Assembly: GCA_963774415.1 (NCBI GenBank)
Contig: CAVZEU010000003.1
Location: forward strand, 124,001 to 188,000
DNA from: SZUA-36 sp963774415
GTDB lineage: Bacteria; Pseudomonadota; Gammaproteobacteria; Xanthomonadales; SZUA-36
DNA: 64,000 nucleotides
Reading direction: 5' to 3'
Shown: in pieces, positions 55,352 through 64,000 of the stretch
Layout of the letters: every line of letters starts with the position of its first letter
Numbering within the stretch: the first letter of the stretch is position 1
Notes under the pieces: model-generated
What the model was told of the DNA's origin: nothing
The model's input: only the letters and a program-made list of their open reading frames with translations
Database searches by the model: none
Program-made: the position numbers and the translations under genes

Positions 55352-55927
55352 TCAGTGGGCCGCGTCGACCTGCAACACGGACAGAATGCGCTCCAGCACC
55401 TCGTCCCGGGTTCCGCTGCCAAGCACCCGGGTGAGCAAGCCGCGGTCGGCGTAGTAATCCGCCACGGGTGCGGTCTTTTCCTGGTAGACGCGCATGCGGT
55501 TGCGCAGCACCTCCACCGTGTCGTCGCTGCGCCCTTCCTCTTCGGCGCGCAATTCGATGCGCTTGATGATCTGGTCGGCGTCCACGTCGATCAGGATGGC
55601 CACCTCGACCGGCCGGCCGAGTTCTTCCAGGATGGCGTCCAGCACTTTGGCCTGCTCGAGCGTGCGCGGATAGCCGTCCAGGATGAAACCGTCGGCGGCG
55701 TCGTCGCGCCCGAGGCGTTCCTTGACCAGGTCGGACATGACGTCGTCCGGGACGAGTTCACCCTTCTCCGTGATTTCCTTCACGGCCAGGCCCAGCTTCG
55801 TGCCTCTTTTTATGGCATCGCGCAGCAATGCGCCGGTCGAGATATGGGGCAGCCCCAACCGCTCGACCAGCATCGCCGCCTGCGTGCCTTTGCCGGATCC
55901 CGGCGCGCCTAGTAAAACAATTCGCAT
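55352..55927 (-). CDS. adk: Adenylate kinase, short (LID-less) form
   Basis: Balances ATP, ADP and AMP. P-loop GAPGSGKGTQ, the conserved DGYPRTLEQA, and only 191 residues: the LID domain with its CXXC zinc motif of the long form is replaced by a short loop (RAEEEGRSDDT). Divergent from the phosphofructokinase gene across 91 bp. Confidence 0.95.
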   Translation of the reverse strand: MRIVLLGAPGSGKGTQAAMLVERLGLPHISTGALLRDAIKRGTKLGLAVKEITEKGELVPDDVMSDLVKERLGRDDAADGFILDGYPRTLEQAKVLDAILEELGRPVEVAILIDVDADQIIKRIELRAEEEGRSDDTVEVLRNRMRVYQEKTAPVADYYADRGLLTRVLGSGTRDEVLERILSVLQVDAAH

Positions 55928-56018
55928 GAGACGCTTCCCGTCCTCTAGAATAGGCGCTAACGCTAACCGCTCATACCCATCAAGTCAATGCACCGAGCAC
56001 GCTAATCGAAGGAATATC

Positions 56019-57281
56019 ATGCCTGGGAAAAACCTGCTCTACGCCCAGTCCGGCGGTGTGACGCCGGTCATCAATGCCACGGCCTGCGGATTGATCGAGA
56101 CCGCGCGTCAGAACAAGCGCCGATTGGGTAAAGTCTACGCCGGCCAGGACGGCATTATCGGTGTCCTGGGCGAGAATTTGATCGACACCAGCAAGGAAAC
56201 CCGGGCCACCGTCGCGGGCTTGCGCCACACCCCCGGCGGGGCGTTCGGGTCCTGCCGCTTCAAGCTCAAGGGCATCGATGAAAGCCGCGCCGAGTACCAG
56301 CGCCTGATCGAGGTCTTCAAGGCGCACGATATCGGCTATTTTTTTTATAACGGCGGCGGTGACTCGGCCGACACGGCCTACAAGGTGTCGCAAATCGGCG
56401 GCACGCTCGGTTTTCCCGTGCAGTGCATCGGCATACCCAAAACGATCGACAACGACCTGCCCGTCACCGACAACTGCCCCGGCTTCGGATCGGTGGCAAA
56501 GTATGTCGCCGTTTCGATCATGGAAGCCAGCCTGGACGTGGCCTCGATGGCGTCGAGTTCCACCCGGGTTTTCGTGCTGGAAGTGATGGGCCGCCACGCA
56601 GGCTGGATCGCGGCCGCGGGCGGCCTGGCGCAGCGGGCCAAGGGCGATCCGCCTCACCTCATCCTGTTTCCGGAGGTTCCGCTCGACGAGGCCGCCATGC
56701 TGGCGAAGGTCGACAAGGCGGTGCGCAAGCACGGCTATTGTTCCATCGTCGTGTCGGAAGGCGTGCGTTACCCGGACGGCAAGTTCCTGGCCGACTCCGG
56801 GCGCCGCGACGCCTTCGGTCACGCACAGTTGGGCGGCGTCGCGCCGGTGGTCGCCAACATGATCACCGACGCGCTCGGCTACAAGCATCACTGGGCCGTG
56901 TCGGATTACCTGCAGCGCTCAGCGCGCCACCTGGCGTCGAAGACCGACCTCGAACAGGCCTACGCGATGGGGCAGGCCGCCGTCGGGTTCGCGCTCGAAG
57001 GCAAGTCGGGGGTCATGCCCATCGTGGTCAGGACCTCCGACGAGCCCTACCGCTGGAAAGTCGGCGAGGCGGACCTCGGCAAGGTGGCCAACCGGGAGAA
57101 GATGATGCCGAAGCGTTTTATCTCCGCGGACGGGTTCGGTATCACCGCGGCGGCGCGGCGCTACCTCGAACCGCTGATACGCGGCGAAGCCTATCCGCCG
57201 TACGACCGCCACGGCCTGCCGAAATACGTGCAGCTCAAGAACCAACTGGTGAGCAAGAAACTGCCGCCGTTCAAATGCTGA
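56019..57281 (+). CDS. pfp: Pyrophosphate-dependent 6-phosphofructokinase
   Basis: Reversibly phosphorylates fructose 6-phosphate using PPi. Lys141 in PKTIDNDLPVTD (the ATP enzymes have Gly, PGTIDND) points to PPi as donor; the phosphate-binding loop reads GGGDS (residues 112-116). Substrate loop EVMGRHAGW is intact. 420 residues. ATG at 56019 is preceded by AAGGAA. In gammaproteobacterial methanotrophs and thiotrophs the gene neighbours hppA; here a peptidase gene lies between, overlapping by 7 bp. Confidence 0.92.
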   Translation: MPGKNLLYAQSGGVTPVINATACGLIETARQNKRRLGKVYAGQDGIIGVLGENLIDTSKETRATVAGLRHTPGGAFGSCRFKLKGIDESRAEYQRLIEVFKAHDIGYFFYNGGGDSADTAYKVSQIGGTLGFPVQCIGIPKTIDNDLPVTDNCPGFGSVAKYVAVSIMEASLDVASMASSSTRVFVLEVMGRHAGWIAAAGGLAQRAKGDPPHLILFPEVPLDEAAMLAKVDKAVRKHGYCSIVVSEGVRYPDGKFLADSGRRDAFGHAQLGGVAPVVANMITDALGYKHHWAVSDYLQRSARHLASKTDLEQAYAMGQAAVGFALEGKSGVMPIVVRTSDEPYRWKVGEADLGKVANREKMMPKRFISADGFGITAAARRYLEPLIRGEAYPPYDRHGLPKYVQLKNQLVSKKLPPFKC

Positions 57282-58921
57282 CACGCCGGCCTGCCCGCTG
57301 GCTGCTGCCATGCCTGTTGCTCGCCGTTACGGCGGCGCAGGCGGGCGTTGCCAACCAGCAGGCGCTCGCCCGGCGTCTCCAGGCGCACGTGGATTTTCTC
57401 GCCAACGACCTGCTGCGCGGCCGCGAGGCGGGCAGTGACGGTTACGCCATCGCCGCCAATTATGTCAGCAGCCAGTACCGGCAAATGGGGCTGCTGCCGG
57501 CCGCCGGTGCGGGGCGCTACCAGCAGCGGGTGCCGCTGCGCTCGGCGCGGCTCGTGGACGGCTCGGCCAGCATGGCGGTCAGCCGCGACGGCAGGACCAC
57601 GCGGCTGCGTTTCCTGGACCAGTTTTTCATGGCGCCGAACCTGGCGCACACGGCCTCGGACCTCAAGGCGCCGATGGTGTTCGTCGGTTACGGCATCGAG
57701 GCCCCGGAAATGGGCTACAACGATTACGCGAATATCGATGTCGGCGGCAAGATCGTCGTCTTCCTCGCCGGTCAGCCACCCGCATTCAGCGACGAGGAGG
57801 GCGTGCGCTTCGGCGCCATCGGGGAACGCAGCGCAGCCGCGGCGCGGCACGGTGCCACGGGCATGGTCATCGTCCACACACCGCGCGCGGAGCAACAGAC
57901 GCCGTGGCGGCGCTTCCGCGACCTCGCCGGCATGCCGGCCATGGACTGGCTGACGGGCGAGGGCAAGCCCCACTCGGTGTTCGAGAAGCTGCAGGCGGTG
58001 GCCTACGTCAACTTCGCCGCGGCGGAAGTGCTGTTCGACGAGACGCCTCATGGCCTGCATAGCCTGCTGGTTTTGGACGAAGCAGGCAAACCGCTGCCCG
58101 TGTTCAATCTTTACGGCCGCCTCAGGCTGCGGCAACGCAGCCGGCACCGGGTGGTCTTCAGCCCCAACGTGGTGGGCCTGCTCGAGGGCAGCGATCCGCA
58201 GATGGCCCATGAATACGTACTTTACACGGCGCACCTGGATCACCTCGGCGAGGTACCGACGCCGGCGGACGGCGCCAAGCCGGGGGACCGCATCTACAAC
58301 GGCGCGCTCGACAACGCCGTCGGCGTCGCCGTGATGCTGGAAACAGCGCGCCTTTTCACGCAGGCCCGGGCGCCGAGACGATCGCTGTTGTTCGTCGCCG
58401 TCACCGCCGAGGAAAAAGGCCTGGTCGGCTCCGATTACTTTGCCAATAATCCGCCCGTGCCGGCCGCGGACATCGTTGCCGACATCAATATCGACATGCC
58501 GGTGCTGTTGTACGATTTCGGTGACCTGATCGCTTATGGATCGGAACACTCCAGCCTCGGCAGGGCCGTTGCACAGGCAGCGAGGGAAGCGGGCGTCACG
58601 CTGACGCCCGACCCGTTTCCGGAGCGGAACCTGTTTATCCGCAGCGACCACTACAGTTTCGTGCAGCAAGGCATTCCGTCCGTCTTCCTGGTAACGGGCT
58701 TCAGCAACCGCGGCGGCGCCAGCGACAGCCGTGCCGTGTTCGAACGCTTTCTCAGGGAGCACTACCATCAACCCAGCGATCAGACGGACCTGCCGCTCGA
58801 TTACGCCGCCGGCGCCAGGTTCACGCGGATCAACAAACGGGTGGGCGAAATCATCGCCAACCAGGCGGAGCGGCCGCGCTGGCGGCAGGACGATGTTTTC
58901 GGCCAAATCCAACGGCGGTAG
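57275..58921 (+). CDS. Secreted M28 family metallopeptidase
   Basis: 548 residues with a signal peptide ending AQAG (about residue 23). A PA-like insertion (about 130-230) is followed by the M28 zinc site: HLDHLG, DNAVGVAVMLE, EEKGLVGSDYF, NIDMP and a final DHYSFVQQGIPSVFL. Likely an aminopeptidase. Its ATG lies within the last codons of the phosphofructokinase gene, so it is translationally coupled to it, an odd partner. Confidence 0.87.
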   Translation: MLTRRPARWLLPCLLLAVTAAQAGVANQQALARRLQAHVDFLANDLLRGREAGSDGYAIAANYVSSQYRQMGLLPAAGAGRYQQRVPLRSARLVDGSASMAVSRDGRTTRLRFLDQFFMAPNLAHTASDLKAPMVFVGYGIEAPEMGYNDYANIDVGGKIVVFLAGQPPAFSDEEGVRFGAIGERSAAAARHGATGMVIVHTPRAEQQTPWRRFRDLAGMPAMDWLTGEGKPHSVFEKLQAVAYVNFAAAEVLFDETPHGLHSLLVLDEAGKPLPVFNLYGRLRLRQRSRHRVVFSPNVVGLLEGSDPQMAHEYVLYTAHLDHLGEVPTPADGAKPGDRIYNGALDNAVGVAVMLETARLFTQARAPRRSLLFVAVTAEEKGLVGSDYFANNPPVPAADIVADINIDMPVLLYDFGDLIAYGSEHSSLGRAVAQAAREAGVTLTPDPFPERNLFIRSDHYSFVQQGIPSVFLVTGFSNRGGASDSRAVFERFLREHYHQPSDQTDLPLDYAAGARFTRINKRVGEIIANQAERPRWRQDDVFGQIQRR

Positions 58922-59055
58922 TCAGGATAGGGCGGGGCCCGGCGCGTGTCGTGGGCGCCAGAACCGCCTGAGGTTACTGTAACGGAAGGGAATTGTGCTA
59001 ACATACCGCGGTTTTAACGGGCCCCTTTCGGGGCAATTTCCAGAGGGAGAAAAAA

Positions 59056-61071
<2,016 letters not shown>

Positions 61072-61089
61072 TGGGGCGTGCAGTCCGTG

Positions 61090-61113
61090 CCGGCCCCCGC
61101 ACGCGGGGGCCGG
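61090..61113 (+). terminator. Strong GC hairpin downstream of hppA (no T-tract)
   Basis: Perfect 11-bp inverted repeat CCGGCCCCCGC / GCGGGGGCCGG around a 2-base centre, 18 bp after the hppA stop. The lack of a following T-run makes it a poor intrinsic terminator; it may protect the hppA 3' end. Confidence 0.45.
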
Positions 61114-61123
61114 GCATACCTGT

Positions 61124-61150
61124 GCGGTCCGCGCCTTCGCGGCGATGACG
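61124..61150 (-). repeat. REP-like palindromic repeat, copy 2
   Basis: On the minus strand CGTCATCGCCGCGAAGGCG and the following CGGACC match copy 1 at 7582-7607. Located in the hppA-dsbD gap. Confidence 0.45.
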
Positions 61151-61310
61151 TTCGCAAGCGCGAAGACCGGATAAACGTCCGCTCAGGAACGCTCTGGTGA
61201 AAACCCGGTCTATGTAATTTACGGCGAATACTGACAACAAGATTGCCGGGCCGGTAATTTCCCCTGCGCCCCGAATTGAAAGCTGAACGGGCCGACCACG
61301 GTCAAATGCG

Positions 61311-63614
61311 ATGATGAAGAAGACGAGTTTGATTAAATGGCTGGCCGCGCTGGCATTGCTGCAACCGTTGTTGGCGTTGGCGCTGAACTCGGACGATATC
61401 AAGGAGTTCGGGGAAGTCTTCAAGATCAGTGCCGAGGCGCCCAGCCGCGACGAGATCGAGGTCACCTGGCAGATCGCGGACGGCTATTACCTCTACAACA
61501 ACAAGTTTCTGCGTTTCACGACCGACACCCCCGGGGTCAAGCTCGGTGACCCGTCGGTGCCCCCAGGGGAGCGGGAGTACGACAAACTGCTGGACGCCGA
61601 GGTCGTCAAGTACCACCACCAACTGAAGGTCGGCCTGCCCCTGCTGGCGGTGCCGCCCGGCACCAACCTGGTCAGTCTGCGCGTGCGCTCGCAGGGTTGC
61701 CGGGAAGACGTGCTGTGCTACCCGCCGACAGAACAATTGCTGGCGGTCAGCCTGCCGCAACCCGCCGCGGCGCCGGCCCCGGCGGCCGCGGCCTCCCCGT
61801 TGTCGAAGCTGCTGGGCAGTTCCGATGCGAACGAAAACCTGGTGCAGGAACCAGGATCGAAACCCGCGCTGCCGCCGGATGCAGCCTTCGGCGTCGAAGC
61901 GATCGGTTATTCGGCCGACACGATCCTGGCCCGTCTGACCGCGCAACCGGGCTATTATCTCTACCGCGACAAGTTGTCGTTCAAAATCGGGGACGGTTCG
62001 GGCTTCGGCGTGCGCAGCGTGGACCTGCCCGCGGGCACCACCCATCCCGACCCGGAGTTCGGCCCCGTCAGCGTGTATTATGGCCAGGTTGATGTGCCGG
62101 TTCATGTCTACCGGCCGGCGGGACCCGAACAAAGCGTCACGCTGACGGTCGGTTACCAGGGTTGCCGCGACGGCGATATCTGTTACCCGCCGCAAACGGC
62201 CCGTATCGAACTGCAGATGCCCGCGGGCGGCAAGATCGCCCACCGCCCTGGCGCAAAGCCGGCGCCGGCCCCCGCGGCTTCCGGCGGCGCCGCCAGGCCC
62301 GGGCCGGAGCCTGAACAGGACCGGCTGGCGAGCCTGCTGGTCACGAACCCCGCCGCGGCGTTGCTGGCGTTTTTCTTTGCCGGTTTACTGCTGGCGTTTA
62401 CGCCCTGCGTGTTTCCGATGGTGCCGATACTGTCCGGCATTATCGCCGGCCAGGGTGAGCGGATGAACGCCGCCCGGGCCTTCTGGCTGTCATTGGTGTA
62501 CGTTGCCGCGATGGCGGTTACCTATACCGCCGCCGGTGTGCTGGCCGGCCTCTTCGGCCAGAACCTGCAGGCCTGGTTTCAGAACCCGTGGATCATCGGT
62601 TTCTTCATTGCGGTCTTCGTCGCCCTGGCGCTGTCGATGTTCGGCTTTTACGAGTTGCAGCTGCCGGCCTCGTTGCAGACGCGGCTGACACGGGCGAGCA
62701 ACGAGCAGCGGGGCGGCAGCCTGGTCGGCGTCGCCGTCATGGGCTTGCTCTCGGCGCTGATCGTGGGCCCGTGCGTGGCGCCGCCGCTGGCCGCGGCCCT
62801 GATCGTCATCGGCGCCTCAGGCAACGCGGTGCTGGGGGGGGCGGCCCTGTTTTGCCTCGCCCTCGGCATGGGTGTGCCGCTGATCGTGTTCGGCGTCTCC
62901 GCCGGCAGGCTCGTGCCGCGCGCCGGCGCCTGGATGGATGCGGTCAAGGCCGTGTTCGGCGTCGGCCTGTTGGCGCTGGCGGTATGGATGCTGGAGCGTA
63001 TCGTCCAGGGCCCTGTGATCCTGTTGCTGTGGGGTATGTTGGCGATCGCCAGCGGCGTTTACATGGGCGCGCTGGGAGGGGCCGCCGGCGCGTTGTCGGG
63101 ATGGCAGCGCCTGTGGCGCGCCCTTGGCCTGGTGCTGGTCCTCGTCGGCGCCATCGAGATCGTTGGCGCGCTGAGCGGCGGCAACGACTGGACGCGGCCG
63201 CTCAAACAGTTGGGGTCGGCGGCGGTGGCGCGCGGGCCCGAACAAGGCAATTTCCAGCGGGTCAAGTCGCCGCAGGACGTCAAGGCCGCGGTTGCCCGCG
63301 CTGCAGAGGCCGGCAAGCCGGTCATGCTGGATTTTTACGCGGATTGGTGCGTCGAGTGTCTGCGCATGCAACGCAACACGTTCCCGCAGAAGGACGTCCG
63401 GGGCCTGATGGCGCGTTTCAAGCTGCTGCAGGCCGACGTCACGGGCAACGACGCGGTCGACCGGCAACTGCTTGCGGAATACGGCATCATCGGCCCGCCG
63501 GCCATCCTTTTCTTCGACCGGCAGGGTAAGGAATTGCGCAATTACCGGTTGATCGGTTACGCCGGCCCCCGGGCGTTTTCCGAACGTCTGCAAAGCATGC
63601 TGGAACGGCCGTGA
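61311..63614 (+). CDS. dsbD: Thiol:disulfide interchange protein DsbD with duplicated N-terminal domain
   Basis: Carries reducing power across the inner membrane to periplasmic thioredoxin-like proteins. 767 residues against about 565 in E. coli; the excess is a second DsbD-alpha domain. Copy 1 has C130/C136 in QGCREDVLCYPP, copy 2 has C285/C291 in QGCRDGDICYPP. An eight-helix CcdA-like core (TPCVFPMVPIL, GPCVAPPLAAAL) and a C-terminal thioredoxin domain with CVEC (C680, C683) follow. Overlaps the TlpA-like gene by 4 bp. Confidence 0.93.
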   Translation: MMKKTSLIKWLAALALLQPLLALALNSDDIKEFGEVFKISAEAPSRDEIEVTWQIADGYYLYNNKFLRFTTDTPGVKLGDPSVPPGEREYDKLLDAEVVKYHHQLKVGLPLLAVPPGTNLVSLRVRSQGCREDVLCYPPTEQLLAVSLPQPAAAPAPAAAASPLSKLLGSSDANENLVQEPGSKPALPPDAAFGVEAIGYSADTILARLTAQPGYYLYRDKLSFKIGDGSGFGVRSVDLPAGTTHPDPEFGPVSVYYGQVDVPVHVYRPAGPEQSVTLTVGYQGCRDGDICYPPQTARIELQMPAGGKIAHRPGAKPAPAPAASGGAARPGPEPEQDRLASLLVTNPAAALLAFFFAGLLLAFTPCVFPMVPILSGIIAGQGERMNAARAFWLSLVYVAAMAVTYTAAGVLAGLFGQNLQAWFQNPWIIGFFIAVFVALALSMFGFYELQLPASLQTRLTRASNEQRGGSLVGVAVMGLLSALIVGPCVAPPLAAALIVIGASGNAVLGGAALFCLALGMGVPLIVFGVSAGRLVPRAGAWMDAVKAVFGVGLLALAVWMLERIVQGPVILLLWGMLAIASGVYMGALGGAAGALSGWQRLWRALGLVLVLVGAIEIVGALSGGNDWTRPLKQLGSAAVARGPEQGNFQRVKSPQDVKAAVARAAEAGKPVMLDFYADWCVECLRMQRNTFPQKDVRGLMARFKLLQADVTGNDAVDRQLLAEYGIIGPPAILFFDRQGKELRNYRLIGYAGPRAFSERLQSMLERP

Positions 63615-64000
63615 GGCTTCGACCCGTCGTCGTCATGGCAGCGCTCACGGCCATGGCGGCAGCCTATTACCTTGCCTACCGGCATTTCGCGCCAGGGCCG
63701 ACGCTTGCCACGAACGGCTCGGCGGGCGCCGTTGTCGGCAGCGAGCGCCCCGACTTTCGCCTCGGCAGCACGACGGGGCGCTTCGTCAGCCCGGCGGAAT
63801 TTGACGGCAAGGTGTTGCTGATCAATTTCTGGGCGACCTGGTGCGAGCCCTGCCGCGAGGAAATGCCGATGCTGGCGAAACTGCAAGCCGAACGCGCCGC
63901 CTCCGGGCTGCAGGTCATCGGAATCGCCATGGACGAGATGGGAAACGTCGAGGCGTTCCTCCGCGCCACACCCGTCGACTACCCAATCCTGGTCGGCGAG
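63611..64000 (+). CDS. TlpA-like thioredoxin-fold protein, truncated by window edge
   Basis: Periplasmic membrane-anchored oxidoreductase, first 130 residues only. An N-terminal helix (VVVMAALTAMAAAYYLAY) anchors a thioredoxin fold with active site WATWCEPCREEMP. GTG at 63611 overlaps the dsbD stop (GTGA), so DsbD is probably its reductant. Likely role in cytochrome c maturation or cysteine reduction; unresolved. Confidence 0.85.
   Translation, partial: MRLRPVVVMAALTAMAAAYYLAYRHFAPGPTLATNGSAGAVVGSERPDFRLGSTTGRFVSPAEFDGKVLLINFWATWCEPCREEMPMLAKLQAERAASGLQVIGIAMDEMGNVEAFLRATPVDYPILVGE

Noticed and set aside
56349..56366. GGGDS in place of GGDDS in the phosphofructokinase as loss of function
   Set aside because: This variant is seen in some PPi-type enzymes and the other active-site motifs are intact.
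56423..57274. Upstream extension of the M28 peptidase frame into the phosphofructokinase gene
   Set aside because: Signal peptide and homology begin at 57275; the extension is an out-of-frame reading of pfp.

Overview
The window reads as chromosomal core DNA of a fairly GC-rich gammaproteobacterium. The evidence is a canonical origin neighbourhood (yidC, rnpA, rpmH on the minus strand; dnaA, dnaN, recF, gyrB on the plus strand; then glyS/glyQ) together with lipopolysaccharide genes, groESL, glnE, mpl and dsbD of gammaproteobacterial type. Several genes point to a sulfur-oxidising or autotrophy-capable lineage (Chromatiales- or Woeseiales-like; this placement is inference): a dissimilatory-type ATP sulfurylase facing dsrE2-tusA, a 2-oxoacid:ferredoxin oxidoreductase with its own FAD/Fe-S partner, and a pyrophosphate-dependent phosphofructokinase close to a proton-pumping pyrophosphatase. 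I found no insertion sequence, prophage, CRISPR array, rRNA or intact tRNA.

Layout. 1-12.7 kb is metabolic: asparagine synthetase (cut by the left edge), the oxoacid:ferredoxin oxidoreductase operon, a cysteine-desulfurase-like enzyme, a semialdehyde dehydrogenase, a transglutaminase/TPR lipoprotein, then sat diverging from dsrE2-tusA. 12.7-26.5 kb is the origin region: mnmE, yidC, rnpA, rpmH, dnaA, a 241-bp AT-rich dnaA-dnaN gap that is the best oriC candidate, dnaN, recF carrying two perfect 16-bp parS palindromes, gyrB and glyQS. 26.5-32 kb holds a glutamine amidotransferase, an MFS-like membrane protein, a cell-wall amidase, a tiny lipoprotein, a DUF2333 protein and a sigma factor/DUF3379 pair. 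32-42.6 kb is envelope biology: a methyltransferase, tolC, waaA, a lipid A acyltransferase, an O-antigen-ligase-like protein, a glycosyltransferase, a zinc-finger protein, glnE and a TorF-type porin.

42.8-49.1 kb contains groEL-groES, with a terminator and a sigma-32-like promoter, then an ECF sigma/anti-sigma/DUF4252/DUF4252 operon whose four genes are joined by ATGA overlaps, a DUF192 protein, cpdA, a PspC protein and a rubredoxin too short for routine ORF calling. 49.1-64 kb has hemL, an SDR enzyme lacking the usual catalytic serine, a DedA-PAP2-LssY fusion whose PAP2 catalytic residues are gone, mpl, adk, the PPi-phosphofructokinase/M28 peptidase/H+-pyrophosphatase set, a DsbD with duplicated N-terminal domain, and a TlpA-like thioredoxin cut by the right edge.

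The observations most worth following are the two in-frame parS sites in recF, the coupled sigma-DUF4252 operon with its candidate promoter, the pseudo-phosphatase fusion protein, the solitary small lipoprotein with a His-Gly-Asp/Gly-Pro-Cys motif, and the pairing of sulfur-transfer and pyrophosphate-economy genes.
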